Notes: generated from the letters alone by a model not told the origin. A stretch of DNA of 64,000 nt from Kordia jejudonensis (GCF_001005315.1 NZ_LBMG01000003.1:62001-126000), one strand, 5' to 3'; shown: positions 33,901-42,538, counted from the first letter of the stretch. Translations and numbers: made by a program.

Positions 33901-34589
33901 GTGCTGATGGAAGCTCAACAACAGCTGCCTTTGTCGATGGTGCAAACTACTCAACTAGAGGAGAAGAAGATACATTTACAACAGAATATTTTGATCTTAA
34001 CTTTAACGGAACTGCCGAATTAAAATTCGATTTAGCAAAAGCACAATGGTCTGCCGCTTATAACGACGGATTACGTGTAGAAGTTTCTGTTGATTGTGGA
34101 GCAACATATACGCAAATCTATTTTAAAGATGGAACCAACTTAGCTACTGTTCCTAATGTAAATGCTGCTTGGGTACCAAACAGTGCTACAAACTGGAGAA
34201 CAGAAGTGGTAGACTTAACACCATATGTTGGAAATGATATCTTATTAAGATTTGTGAATATCAACGATTACAGTAACAGTACGTTTGTAGATAATATTTC
34301 TATTGAAAGTACATTATCTGTTGGAGAAAATGCATTAGAAAGCGCTATTTCTATGTATCCAAATCCTGCAAAAAGTAATGTAGATATTATTATCAATACA
34401 ACAATTGGAAACACATACGAAGTTGAGTTACTAAATAGCTTAGGACAATCAATTTCTAAAATTGAAGAAACTCGTTTTAGTGCAAGAGCACAACAACGTT
34501 TAGATGTTTCTGCATACGGAACAGGATTATACTTTGTAAAAATCAAAGTAGGTGATCAAGTGGTGACGAAAAAATTAATCGTCAACTAA
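30978..34589 (+). CDS. secreted subtilisin-family (S8) serine protease with T9SS signal
   Basis: A 1203-aa exported protein. After the signal peptide, an N-terminal inhibitor-like segment (about 40-210) precedes the S8 domain: catalytic Asp in MNRDDGFVG (about 249), His in THGDGVGG (about 276) and Ser in GGTSGAAPG (about 446). Ser sits in GTSGAA rather than the commoner GTSMAA. A P-domain-like and a fibronectin-like beta region follow (about 520-830), then a cleaved-adhesin-like domain with FLESFEVNPVLPEGW. The C-terminus (about 1120-1203, SMYPNPAKSNVDI and onward) is a type A sorting domain, so the enzyme is exported by the type IX system and surface-attached or released. Confidence 0.9.
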   Translation: MKKITLVKNLLGSFFPLLVAAIFLNCSVIKAQNTVLFQDEIITMPNNISSFDWNSMPESAEFNDGYFGWIRFNQTPTQAIQNDFVARNLKLIEYYPDQTYLFYFPKSTEVSFLRNSGAISIIPVTSNIKKSSQIKFNNIDSYAMQGNNVLVTLEHYDFIEKAYVAEELTKLGSVSILEDYKGQSMFQIALPYEKIDEVAGQAFVKWLELIPPPAVKEDIRGRSIHRASNLDSQTPTGRHYTGAGVGVMNRDDGFVGPHIDFQGRVDNSATSTTGPTHGDGVGGIMAGAGNLDPTNKGMAAGSDMYVVQYVTSFLDQATTDLINAGTVQITNSSYGNGCNGGYTSVTRTVDEQTNTIPSLLHVFSAGNSGTSNCGYGAGAGWGNITGGHKQGKNVIATANTFFNGQLASSSSRGPAADGRIKPDITAHGQNQVSTAENNTYQTFGGTSGAAPGIAGVSAQLYEAYADLNGGAFPESALIKATLLNTANDYGNVGPDFSFGWGMVNGLRAAMLIEEGRYLDATVTQGANNNHSITVPANTTQVRFMVYWSDVAAAPGAAPALVNDLDLVVTDPTSATFQPWVLNTTPNSALLNLAAGTGVDRLNNVEQVLINNPAAGTYNINVAGFNVPVGPQKYYVVYEIITDGLTMTYPIGGERFVPATQETIHWDAVNAVNTTTLEFSVDNGATWTTMATLPPATRNYTWTVPNNVSGQCIIRATNGTLTDQSPENFSIAQRVTGVSIQSVCPTEATISWNAVQGATSYDVYVLGQKYMEVIGNSTTTSHTFPIADPADPLWFAVSAKGGNGWAGLRTNARSYLAGVLFNCVLAKDLSVSTINNDASDFQTICNAGSIIVSVDIQNDGTDPQTNFMITYQIGTDPVVQEMYNGTLASGASDTFSFATPVTLTANGANTLKVWTSLSGDEYVNNDEKSLDFFAQVSGTSVDFLESFEVNPVLPEGWVLDNPDGARTWQGRSNVIGADGSSTTAAFVDGANYSTRGEEDTFTTEYFDLNFNGTAELKFDLAKAQWSAAYNDGLRVEVSVDCGATYTQIYFKDGTNLATVPNVNAAWVPNSATNWRTEVVDLTPYVGNDILLRFVNINDYSNSTFVDNISIESTLSVGENALESAISMYPNPAKSNVDIIINTTIGNTYEVELLNSLGQSISKIEETRFSARAQQRLDVSAYGTGLYFVKIKVGDQVVTKKLIVN

Positions 34590-34618
34590 AAAGCAACACC
34601 AATCCAACCAAATTCTAA

Positions 34619-34654
34619 AAATCCTGAGAATAGTACATTCTCAGGATTTTTTTT
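34619..34654 (+). terminator. terminator of the S8 protease gene
   Basis: AAATCCTGAGAA and TTCTCAGGATTT pair over 12 bp around TAGTACA, then a T-run. Confidence 0.88.
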
Positions 34655-34835
34655 ATCCATTAAAGAAGTATAGATAATGTTGATTTTTATACAGTTTACT
34701 ATTGAAAACAGTTATAAAAAACTGCTTTAAATAGAGCGTTCTCATGCAATTAAAATAAAATTGAAACTACTTAGTTTAGCGCTCTTCAAAACTCTCTAAA
34801 AACATACTTAAAACACAAAAACCTATATACAAGTA

Positions 34836-34862
34836 ATCCTGCCGTTGAGCAGGATCTTTTTT
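34836..34862 (+). terminator. second plus-strand terminator
   Basis: ATCCTGC and GCAGGAT pair around CGTTGA and are followed by CTTTTTT. No protein gene ends here on the plus strand. Confidence 0.65.
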
Positions 34863-34939
34863 AAATGTATATAATTGTATTATTATGTGAAAAACGGCAT
34901 TTTAAACTTCTTTCAGCAATACATCAAACTTGAATCATA

Positions 34940-35470
34940 TTATTTTTTAATATCTTCTGTTTTCATTACATTTTCAGGAATCTTCAATGAAGTTTTAAAA
35001 TCTGGAAAATATGAAATAATAGTTCCGTTTGGCTTCATCTCTTTAGCTTCCACAAAACTCCATTTTTTAGTAGTTTCATTATAAAACCCTAACATATAAC
35101 TTGTAGAAATAATACGTTTATCGTTCATCGTCATTACGTTATAATTTTCAACATAACAACGATACTCGCCTTGTTCTTTTACAATATCTGAAACAGCTTT
35201 GGTTTCAGCGACTTGATAAGCAAAACCGCCAGCTTTCATTTGGTTGAATGTAGATATTAAGTATTCTTCCATAACTTCAGCACCGCCAGCAGCTTTTAAA
35301 ATATTTGGATGTGTATACGTAAGTAAGGTTTTAAAATCTTCTTTTAAAGTAGCATCACACGCCGCTTGTGCATCACGCATGGCACTTTTTTTCATAGCGT
35401 CCATATCTTGTGCATACATTGTTGAGGTAGCACAAAAAACGAATAGGAGGAAAGTGATTTTTTTAATCAT
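34940..35470 (-). CDS. exported hypothetical protein, NTF2-like
   Basis: A 176-aa protein with a signal peptide (MIKKITFLLFVFCATSTMYAQ, residues 1-21). The mature domain has the helix-then-sheet layout of NTF2-like/SnoaL folds: DAQAACDATLKEDFKTLLTY, EVMEEYLISTFNQMK, a sheet with YRCYVENYNVMTMND, and a final KKWSFVEAKEM strand. Two cysteines could form a disulfide. Function unknown; single gene. Confidence 0.65.
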   Translation of the reverse strand: MIKKITFLLFVFCATSTMYAQDMDAMKKSAMRDAQAACDATLKEDFKTLLTYTHPNILKAAGGAEVMEEYLISTFNQMKAGGFAYQVAETKAVSDIVKEQGEYRCYVENYNVMTMNDKRIISTSYMLGFYNETTKKWSFVEAKEMKPNGTIISYFPDFKTSLKIPENVMKTEDIKK

Positions 35471-35504
35471 GATTAGTGTATTTTAAAGTTTTTAAGATAT
35501 AAAA

Positions 35505-35529
35505 AACCCGAAACAATTTGTTTCGGGTT
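35505..35529 (-). terminator. terminator of the SPFH gene
   Basis: AACCCGAAAC pairs with GTTTCGGGTT around AATTT; the T-run lies on the minus strand after the stop of the gene at 35550. Confidence 0.85.
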
Positions 35530-35549
35530 GTGTGTTTTGATAGAGAATA

Positions 35550-36476
35550 TTATTCTCCTTTCTTGTTTTTAGCGTTTTTCATAGCTTCTCCAATTTGATT
35601 ACTTGCCGTAAAACTAGCAACCATATCATTGAGCATATTACTTCCTGCTTGTGGTGAATTTGGTAATAATATTAAGTTACTATTTGTTTCCTGACCAATA
35701 GCTTGTAAGGTATCATAATGCTGTGTTACCACAATTAAGGCAGATGCTTCTTGCGAGTTAATTCCAACCTTATTTAATACTTCTACAGACTCTTCTAAAC
35801 CACGTGCAATTTCACGACGCTGATCTGCAATACCTTGTCCTTGTAAACGCTTGCTTTCTGCTTCTGCTTTTGCTTTTTCAACGATTAAAATACGTTGTGC
35901 ATCTCCTTCATATTGTGCAGCAGTTTTTTCTCTGTCAGCCGCATTAATACGGTTCATTGCCGCTTTTACTTGCGCATCAGGATCAATATCTGTAACTAAC
36001 GTTTTAATGATATCATAACCATATTCCATCATGGCATCATTCAATTCAGATTTTACTGCAATTGCAATATCATCTTTCTTAACGAATACATCATCCAATT
36101 TCATTTTTGGAACTTCGGCACGTACAACGTCAAATACATACGATGTAATTTGATCGTGTGGATAATCTAACTTATAAAAAGCATCATATACTTTATCCTT
36201 AATTACTTTGTATTGTACAGAAACTTTTAAACGAACGAATACATCATCTAATGTTTTGGTTTCGATGATTACATCTAATTGTTGAATTTTTAAACTTAAT
36301 TTCCCTGCGATTCTATCTACCAAAGGAATTTTTAGCTGTAAACCCGATTGGCGAATACTATTAAAACGTCCGAAACGTTCAATAATAGCTGCAGTTTGCT
36401 GTTTTACAATAAAGAATGACGATAACAGTATAATGACTGCAAGAACAATCAATACTATAAAGATGGGATGTGGCAT
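35550..36476 (-). CDS. SPFH/Band 7 (stomatin-like) membrane protein
   Basis: A 308-aa protein with one N-terminal transmembrane helix (FIVLIVLAVIILLSSFFIV). It then carries the SPFH domain (AAIIERFGRF, GLQLKIPLVDRI, VRLKVSVQYKV, Pro/Asp-rich YPHDQITSYVFDV) and a long coiled-coil segment (about 185-255, EKTAAQYEGDAQRILIVEKAKAEAESKRL). It ends in a Ser/Asn-rich tail. Of the stomatin/QmcA type: such proteins form ring-shaped membrane microdomain scaffolds that modulate proteases. No NfeD partner gene is adjacent. Function inferred from family. Confidence 0.9.
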   Translation of the reverse strand: MPHPIFIVLIVLAVIILLSSFFIVKQQTAAIIERFGRFNSIRQSGLQLKIPLVDRIAGKLSLKIQQLDVIIETKTLDDVFVRLKVSVQYKVIKDKVYDAFYKLDYPHDQITSYVFDVVRAEVPKMKLDDVFVKKDDIAIAVKSELNDAMMEYGYDIIKTLVTDIDPDAQVKAAMNRINAADREKTAAQYEGDAQRILIVEKAKAEAESKRLQGQGIADQRREIARGLEESVEVLNKVGINSQEASALIVVTQHYDTLQAIGQETNSNLILLPNSPQAGSNMLNDMVASFTASNQIGEAMKNAKNKKGE

Positions 36477-36571
36477 AACGTGTATGTTTTAAATGTTAGT
36501 GTGATTAAAAATAATTTTTTTTTGTGTAAAAAAGGATACTTTTGGCAACTTTAATCAAAAGTACTCCCAAA

Positions 36572-37222
36572 ATGAACAAAACCTATTTTCTACTATTAGT
36601 AGCAACAACCCTACTTTTTGTTACAAAATCTTTTTCACAAAGTCGTTATAATGACTACAACCGCTTAGGAATTTCGGCTGGTGCGCATCTATTTGATATC
36701 CGTACAAATGATCTGGTTACTACCAATGCTGTCGGTTTTCAAGGAGGATTATCTACCCGTGGAACTGTGGCTCGACGTTTTGATATGGTTTATTTTTTAC
36801 ATCTTAACTTTCATGAATTCAATATATTAGGAAGAGAAACGTTGGTATCTGAAAATGAAGAAATACCATTCAATTTATTGGCAGCCAAAATAGGTGTACT
36901 CGGAAGTTATAAAATTAGTGAAAAACACTTTAGTGTAGAATTTGGTCCAGCCGTGCAACTTTCTGATAAATTTGAAATTGACAGCAAATTTGAAGACTAT
37001 ACATTACAAGGGTATGATACATTTACAGCAAAAGATGCGCGCCAAACATCACGCTTTAATGTTATGGGAATTATAGGAATATCAGGAGGATTTCAAGTAT
37101 TTAAAATTTCTTTGCAATACGAATATGGATTTTCAAACGTTTTAAATAAACTGACAGTTGACAATAAAAAATTGAAAGGAAATACAGAACAGTTGAGTGT
37201 TTTAGCCACTTTCTATTTGTAG
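36572..37222 (+). CDS. outer-membrane beta-barrel protein, PorT-like
   Basis: A 216-aa exported protein (signal peptide MNKTYFLLLVATTLLFVTKSFSQ). I choose the ATG at 36572; an alternative TTG start ten codons upstream is poor. The mature part has alternating strands typical of an eight-stranded barrel (RLGISAGAHLFDI, VGFQGGLSTRG, FSVEFGPAVQLS, VFKISLQYEYGFS) and ends in a phenylalanine-containing final strand (VLATFYL). PorT-family barrels occur widely in Bacteroidota, some in type IX secretion. Role here unknown. Confidence 0.72.
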   Translation: MNKTYFLLLVATTLLFVTKSFSQSRYNDYNRLGISAGAHLFDIRTNDLVTTNAVGFQGGLSTRGTVARRFDMVYFLHLNFHEFNILGRETLVSENEEIPFNLLAAKIGVLGSYKISEKHFSVEFGPAVQLSDKFEIDSKFEDYTLQGYDTFTAKDARQTSRFNVMGIIGISGGFQVFKISLQYEYGFSNVLNKLTVDNKKLKGNTEQLSVLATFYL

Positions 37223-37229
37223 TAACACG

Positions 37230-37257
37230 AAAAAGCGCGCCAATTGGCGCGCTTTTT
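37230..37257 (+). terminator. perfect-palindrome terminator
   Basis: AAAAAGCGCGCC and GGCGCGCTTTTT pair perfectly around AATT, directly after the barrel gene; effective in both directions by symmetry. Confidence 0.9.
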
Positions 37258-37311
37258 AATTTTTTTCTCCGATTTTATTTAGTAAGTGAGAATAATGTCG
37301 ATCCATTTGAT

Positions 37312-37512
37312 CTACTTGTTTTTAATTCGCTTAGCAATAACTTTTCCTAAGCCAGAACCTATTCCAGACGTTGCCCCACCAATTGCCGCAGCAACAGTTC
37401 CCACTCCAGGAAAAACAAAAGTTCCTAATGAAGCTCCAATAGCAGTATTTATACCAACTTCTTTTCCAATTAATTCTAAATCCTCTTCAAAGTCTAAACT
37501 ATCATATGACAT
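37312..37512 (-). CDS. glycine-zipper small protein
   Basis: A 66-aa protein. An acidic N-terminus (SYDSLDFEEDLELIGKE) is followed by a Gly-rich hydrophobic stretch with regularly spaced Gly (GINTAIGASLGTFVFPGVG, then AAAIGGATSGIGSGLGKVI), and a basic tail IAKRIKNK. The glycine zipper suggests membrane insertion and oligomerisation, as in some class II bacteriocins and small membrane proteins. The opposite-strand frame is less protein-like. It follows gltX on the same strand by 159 bp and has no obvious immunity partner. Function unknown. Confidence 0.5.
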   Translation of the reverse strand: MSYDSLDFEEDLELIGKEVGINTAIGASLGTFVFPGVGTVAAAIGGATSGIGSGLGKVIAKRIKNK

Positions 37513-37671
37513 AATGTGTTGATTTTAAGGTTAATAAAATGAAAAAAAATCAAAAAACATGCCAAATTGCAACTTTCATAATAATACTTTCAACTTATGG
37601 GATAGTAATATCATTATATTTAATACAATATTAGTGAATTCGAAAAATACGTCATATTGAACTTGATTCAG

Positions 37672-39183
37672 TTACAACATATCAATTACTTTCTGAATAC
37701 GTTTGATGGTTTCCTGTTTTCCAATCATAAACATAATTTGAAACAAATCGGGTCCGCTTAATGCGCCAGCTAAGGCAAAACGCAACGGTTGCATTACTTT
37801 TCCAAAACCAATTTCGTTATCAGTAATCCAGCCTTTAATATTAGTTTGAAGCGTTTCTACACTATAATCTTCCGTAGCTTCAATAATTTCTACCAGCTTG
37901 TTCAAAATATCGCCTGTACCTTCTTTTAAGGCCTTTTTACGTGCTTTTTCATCATATTCCGTTGGCGCCACGAAGAAAAAGTGACTCAAACTCCATAAAT
38001 CTTTCGTAAATGAAGCTCTTTCTTTTATCAAATCAACGACCATTTCAATATAATTGATGTCAATATCTGCCAATTCCGCTTGATTTTCTTTAAAAGCAAT
38101 GGCGATACTTTCGTTAGATTTTAATTGCATATATTGTTGGTTGAACCAATCCGCTTTTTTAATATCAAATCGTGCACCAGCTTTGTTAATTCGTTCTAGT
38201 TCAAATGTTTCAATTAACGCATCCAAACTGAAAATTTCTTGCTCCGTTCCAGGATTCCAACCTAAAAATGCTAAGAAATTTATCAAGGCATCTGGGAAAT
38301 ATCCTTCGTCCTTGAAACCCATATACAATTGTCCTTCTTTGGTATCATTCCATTCTTTTGGAAATACTGGGAAACCAAATTTTGCACCATCACGCTTGCT
38401 CAATTTTCCTTTCCCAGTTGGTTTTAAAATTAATGGCAAATGCGCAAATTGTGGCGCTTCCCATTCAAACGAACGGTATAATAAATAATGTAGCGCTAAC
38501 GAAGGCAACCATTCTTCTCCACGAATAACATGTGTAATTTCCATTAAATGGTCATCTACAATATTTGCCAAATGATAGGTTGGCATTCCGTCACTTTTAA
38601 ACAGAATTTTATCATCTAAAATATTCGTATCAATCTTTACATCTCCACGAACGATATCTTGTAAGTGTAAAATTTCATCTTGTGGCGATTTGAAACGAAT
38701 TACATACGGTTCGCCAGCATCAAGTTTAGCCGCGACTTCTTCCGCCGAAAGCGCTAAAGAATTCGTCAACTTTAAACGATTGTGCCAGTTGTAGATAAAT
38801 GTTTTTCCTTTTGCTTCATGATCTTTTCGGTGTGCATCTAATGAATCGGCAGTGTCAAACGCGTAATATGCGTGTCCTTTTTCAATCAATTCATCGGCAT
38901 ATTGTTTGTACAAATGTTTGCGCTCACTTTGTCTGTATGGACCAAATCCGCCATCTTTTCCAACACCTTCATCAAACGGAATTCCACACCATTCTAATGC
39001 TTCTGTGATATATTCTTCCGCACCTTCTACAAATCGGTTTTGATCTGTATCTTCAATACGTAACACAAAATCGCCGCCATGTTTTTTGGCGAATAAATAG
39101 TTGAATAAGGCAGTTCTAACGCCTCCAATATGTAATGGTCCTGTTGGACTTGGTGCAAAACGAACACGAACTTTTTTTGACAT
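37672..39183 (-). CDS. gltX: glutamyl-tRNA synthetase
   Basis: A 503-aa class I synthetase charging tRNA-Glu. The N-terminal VRFAPSPTGPLHIGGVRTALF includes the HIGH-type signature (HIGG). RIEDTDQNR is the substrate-binding loop. KLSKRDGA is the KMSKS loop (about residues 245-252). The helical C-terminal anticodon-binding region is complete. Length is normal for bacterial GltX. With glnS also present, tRNA-Gln is charged directly rather than by transamidation. The gene is single, with a separate terminator upstream on its 5' side. Confidence 0.97.
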   Translation of the reverse strand: MSKKVRVRFAPSPTGPLHIGGVRTALFNYLFAKKHGGDFVLRIEDTDQNRFVEGAEEYITEALEWCGIPFDEGVGKDGGFGPYRQSERKHLYKQYADELIEKGHAYYAFDTADSLDAHRKDHEAKGKTFIYNWHNRLKLTNSLALSAEEVAAKLDAGEPYVIRFKSPQDEILHLQDIVRGDVKIDTNILDDKILFKSDGMPTYHLANIVDDHLMEITHVIRGEEWLPSLALHYLLYRSFEWEAPQFAHLPLILKPTGKGKLSKRDGAKFGFPVFPKEWNDTKEGQLYMGFKDEGYFPDALINFLAFLGWNPGTEQEIFSLDALIETFELERINKAGARFDIKKADWFNQQYMQLKSNESIAIAFKENQAELADIDINYIEMVVDLIKERASFTKDLWSLSHFFFVAPTEYDEKARKKALKEGTGDILNKLVEIIEATEDYSVETLQTNIKGWITDNEIGFGKVMQPLRFALAGALSGPDLFQIMFMIGKQETIKRIQKVIDML

Positions 39184-39227
39184 GAATTTTAGTATATGGT
39201 TATATATACAAAGGTAATTGGAAAAGT

Positions 39228-39260
39228 GAAACCCTCAAAGTTTTAATTTTGAGGGTTTCG
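39228..39260 (-). terminator. hairpin between two minus-strand genes
   Basis: GAAACCCTCAAA and TTTGAGGGTTTC pair across a short AT loop. It lies between the gltX start and the T9SS protein's stop; a weak T-run makes it a tentative terminator for the latter. Confidence 0.6.
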
Positions 39261-39303
39261 AAAATCAGCAGGTTTGAGAAAAATGCTATTTCTTTTAAAA
39301 GTA

Positions 39304-39379
39304 ATGTCAAATCGAGCGCAGTCGAGATTCAAATGAAATAATAGCGTGTTTAGCTTCTCAACTGCGTCCGAAGTGACAG
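39304..39379. repeat. imperfect inverted repeat, dispersed-element type
   Basis: The left arm (39304-39328, containing TCGAGCGCAGTCGAGA) and the right arm (39352-39379, containing CTCAACTGCGTCCGAAGTGACA) are reverse complements over about 20 bp with a few mismatches. Such GAGCGCAGTCGA palindromes occur as intergenic repeats in flavobacteria. A degenerate single arm is visible at 14508-14535. Confidence 0.65.
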
Positions 39380-39399
39380 ATTAGACTTATGTATCTTTA

Positions 39400-41346
39400 T
39401 TACTTTTTAATAAATTTTTCTGTATGAACGATGCCTGAAGTTGTTGTTACCGTCACAAAGTACATGTTAGCGCTTAGTTGCGAAACATCAATCTCTGAAA
39501 CCTCGATTGCTTTGCTTTGTACCAACTTTCCTGTAATATCTGTGATTCTGTAAGATACAATTGCTTCGTCTGAATTAAATTGTAAAATATCTGATGTTGG
39601 ATTTGGAAACATACTAAAGTTAAGTAGGTCTGCTTCTTCTCGTCCTAATGTTCCGTTGTTGGTTTCGCCCATTACGAATAACGAACGTAAATGATCTTTT
39701 ACTTCTGTGGTAAATACATTCATTGGAGTTGAATTTCCGTTTTCTGTACTTAGCGTAATTTGGTACGACCAATCTTCATCATAACAACTATCGCAACAGC
39801 TTCCTACGTACAATCCAATAACATACATTTTGTTATGTTCAAAGTTATAATTCGGGAACGTTGTTGTTAATCCCCAAACAGGATTGGTTGATGTTGGGAT
39901 TTGATTGTTGAATCCGCCAATATTACTTGACCACGCAAAAGTATCAGGAACCATGTTGATGAAATCTAACGGTTGCGTGAATGGGAAAGAAGACAATTCT
40001 AACTCGTACACAAACCAAGCATATTGGTAACCACTGTTTTGCTCCGTACATACATCTTCTACCAATAAAATATCATCTGTAGTATCAATACTATTGATAG
40101 AACCTGTTAATTGCTGCGGACTTCCTTGGTGCAATACGCTAATATTAAGGTTTTGATCAAGTTTCGCTTGCAATGAAATATCGTCAATTGCTAAGTCGTT
40201 TCCATCGCCTAAACCATCTTCTTTTAAGTGAATTTTAATGTCTAAAATATCTTGATCGCCTTCAAAACATTCTGAAATTTGTTGCCAATCGCAAGGATCG
40301 TCACTATTGGTATCAATTGTGATCCAATCGTATAACTGACCATTTACTTCCAAACGAATTTCTGGTTTTATATTGAATGTACACTGTGGCATATCTTTAA
40401 AGTTTGCACAGAATTTATACGTTTTTTCAAAATCAATTTGTACTGTTTGTTGCCAAATAACACTTGAAGTTCCAGCAGGTTGTGTTGTTCTCCCGTTGAC
40501 TAATAAAAAATCTTTATTGTCAACATATTGTGTAGGATCAGCACAAGCAGAATGATCTGTAATGCTAGTTCCAAAAATGCTTGCATCGTCAGACACATAA
40601 AAAGCGCCTGGATACAAACTTGCATCTTCTGTATAATCGCTAGTAAATCCGTTGGTACCGTTTTCAAAGTTTCCGTTTTCTACCAAATTACCGCCTTCAC
40701 AGCAAAACGCACCTTCATTGGTTGGTTCGCCACCTTGAATGTCACAATCTTGAATACAAATATTGTCATATCCGTATTCTTCTGTTGGACTTGAAGTAAG
40801 ATCTAAGTAAAAACGAATTCCGTCAATATTACTGATTAGGTTGTTCCAGTCTGTACAATCTGATCCGGCAGCCATTACCCATTCTCCGTTTGCGTTTGAT
40901 GGCAAATCGGCACCTTCACAAGTTTCAATTGGCGCACATACGTGAACCCATCCGCCACCTTCTGTAGTTTGTACCGTTGCTACAAATGTTGCTGTAGCTG
41001 TTGGACTTGTGGGAGATCCGCTATAAATAATTAATCGTGGAGATAATGGTTCGCCAAAATTTCCATCTTCAATGACTTGAAAATCCCAACACAAGCATTG
41101 TCCGTTATATTCACGCCAATCGCCTGCATAATCAACATCGTTATAAATGTAGGATGAACCAGAAGCGTCATACGAATGTAAAAAGAAGTCATCCGCGTTT
41201 CCGCTAGGTCCAAAAGGGTCTGCTGTATTTGCGCCTGCAGCAACGCCATTCCAATTAGAAATATCTTGATCGTTAAAGTCTTCGCAAAATTGACCAAAGC
41301 TTACTCCGTAAACGAAGAGTAAACATAAAGTAAAAATGTTTCTCAT
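39400..41346 (-). CDS. T9SS-targeted secreted protein of unknown function
   Basis: A 648-aa exported protein (signal peptide MRNIFTLCLLFVYGVSFGQ). Two beta-rich regions carry many Asp/Asn/Cys residues: FCEDFNDQDISNW at the start, and a second region with NLVENGNFENGTNGFTSDY resembling carbohydrate-binding (NGNFE-type) jelly rolls. Several CxxC-like pairs (EQNSG, GSCCDSCYDED) suggest disulfides. The last 75 residues (NFSMFPNPTSDILQF ... MYFVTVTT) are a type A T9SS sorting signal. It is predicted to be displayed on or shed from the cell surface; possible adhesin or carbohydrate-binding role. Confidence 0.75.
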   Translation of the reverse strand: MRNIFTLCLLFVYGVSFGQFCEDFNDQDISNWNGVAAGANTADPFGPSGNADDFFLHSYDASGSSYIYNDVDYAGDWREYNGQCLCWDFQVIEDGNFGEPLSPRLIIYSGSPTSPTATATFVATVQTTEGGGWVHVCAPIETCEGADLPSNANGEWVMAAGSDCTDWNNLISNIDGIRFYLDLTSSPTEEYGYDNICIQDCDIQGGEPTNEGAFCCEGGNLVENGNFENGTNGFTSDYTEDASLYPGAFYVSDDASIFGTSITDHSACADPTQYVDNKDFLLVNGRTTQPAGTSSVIWQQTVQIDFEKTYKFCANFKDMPQCTFNIKPEIRLEVNGQLYDWITIDTNSDDPCDWQQISECFEGDQDILDIKIHLKEDGLGDGNDLAIDDISLQAKLDQNLNISVLHQGSPQQLTGSINSIDTTDDILLVEDVCTEQNSGYQYAWFVYELELSSFPFTQPLDFINMVPDTFAWSSNIGGFNNQIPTSTNPVWGLTTTFPNYNFEHNKMYVIGLYVGSCCDSCYDEDWSYQITLSTENGNSTPMNVFTTEVKDHLRSLFVMGETNNGTLGREEADLLNFSMFPNPTSDILQFNSDEAIVSYRITDITGKLVQSKAIEVSEIDVSQLSANMYFVTVTTTSGIVHTEKFIKK

Positions 41347-41497
41347 AATGTAAAGTGTTTAAGTTTCTATTGTTTTGTTTCAAGGCAAAGATGCGCCAGG
41401 ATCAAAACATAGAGTAGAAGCAAAGCACTAAGAATATAGAAGTGTTTTACTGTGAGAAACAGGTATAGAAAAACCGTAAGTGGTACAGGAAAAACAC

Positions 41498-42538
41498 TTA
41501 GGAAATCATTTCACTTGGGATGCGTTTATTCATCACTTTGAACCATAAAGGCGGAATTAATGCCAAAACCATTGAAGTTGGATAGCCAAAAGGCATTTGC
41601 GGACTTTTTTCATGACAATCTAGCAATTGGTACTTTTTTGAAGCTTTGTAATGATGATCGCTATGGCGTGTGAGTTCGTATAAAACAATACGTCCGATGA
41701 CATGATTGGAATTCCAAGAGTGAATTTCACGAACACGTTCGTAACGACCTGAAGCTAATTTTTTACGCAGCAATCCGTAGTGTTCAATATAGTTGATGGT
41801 TTCTAATAAAAGGAAGCTTACCACAGCACTTGCCAAGATGAAAATTAGTCCTAACGTTCCAAAAAAATAGGCAACAATTCCAACATAAGCCAATTGCAAA
41901 ACGCTAAACCAAAACATATTATTCTTCCATGAGAAAAATGAAATATTTCCACGTTGGCGTAAATTTTCCTGAATTTTCCAAGCATTTATATATTGACGAA
42001 TTGTTGAGGTAAACCAAAATGAATACACCACTTGATTGTATCTAGCCGTTGCAGGATCTTCCTTTGTTGCAGCATGCAAATGATGTCCAAAATTATGCTC
42101 CACAAAAAAGTGCATGTACAAAGAAGGCAATAATAAAATCTTTGCCATTATTTGCTCAACTTGTGTTTGTCTATGCCCAAGTTCGTGCGCCACATTAATT
42201 CCGTTTGAGCCTAATACAATTCCAGTAGAAAAGATCAACCCAACCAATTCATAGGTTTCATAATTTCCGTTGGAAACGCTTATGATTGTTGCAATTAGCA
42301 ATCCGTACACAATAGGAATATTTAAATACAACAACCAATCAAAAACACGATTTGCTGCTTTTTCTTCTACTTCTTCATCGGATAAATTTGCCGTACTTTG
42401 TGAAAAAATCAATTCCATAAGCGGAATCATTCCAAAGGCATATAATGGAGTTAAATAGGTATAATATCCACCTAAATATAAGGCAAGTACAGCAACCAAT
42501 GGCGTAGAAAAAGCGGCTAAATATTTTAAATCTTTCAT
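41498..42538 (-). CDS. alkB: alkane 1-monooxygenase (AlkB-type)
   Basis: A membrane di-iron hydroxylase/desaturase-superfamily protein that would oxidise terminal methyl groups of alkanes or similar chains. All the histidine boxes are present: HELGHRQ, HNFGHHLHAA and HSDHHYKAS, plus the intervening NYIEHYGL. There are about six transmembrane helices. I prefer the start MKDLKYLAAFS at 42538 (346 aa) because that is where family members begin; a frame continues upstream to 42652 without family match. No rubredoxin gene is adjacent. Confidence 0.88.
   Translation of the reverse strand: MKDLKYLAAFSTPLVAVLALYLGGYYTYLTPLYAFGMIPLMELIFSQSTANLSDEEVEEKAANRVFDWLLYLNIPIVYGLLIATIISVSNGNYETYELVGLIFSTGIVLGSNGINVAHELGHRQTQVEQIMAKILLLPSLYMHFFVEHNFGHHLHAATKEDPATARYNQVVYSFWFTSTIRQYINAWKIQENLRQRGNISFFSWKNNMFWFSVLQLAYVGIVAYFFGTLGLIFILASAVVSFLLLETINYIEHYGLLRKKLASGRYERVREIHSWNSNHVIGRIVLYELTRHSDHHYKASKKYQLLDCHEKSPQMPFGYPTSMVLALIPPLWFKVMNKRIPSEMIS

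Larger units (their letters stand above)
34590..34939. other. spacer with two plus-strand terminators
   Basis: These 350 bp contain the protease terminator (34619-34654), an AT-rich stretch, and another plus-strand hairpin (34836-34862). No ORF of coding quality is seen. The second terminator without a gene in front of it could mark a small RNA. Confidence 0.6.

Noticed and set aside
37286-37522. 78-codon plus-strand ORF opposite the glycine-zipper gene
   Set aside because: It is Pro-rich antisense of the Gly-rich peptide; the minus-strand reading makes a better protein.
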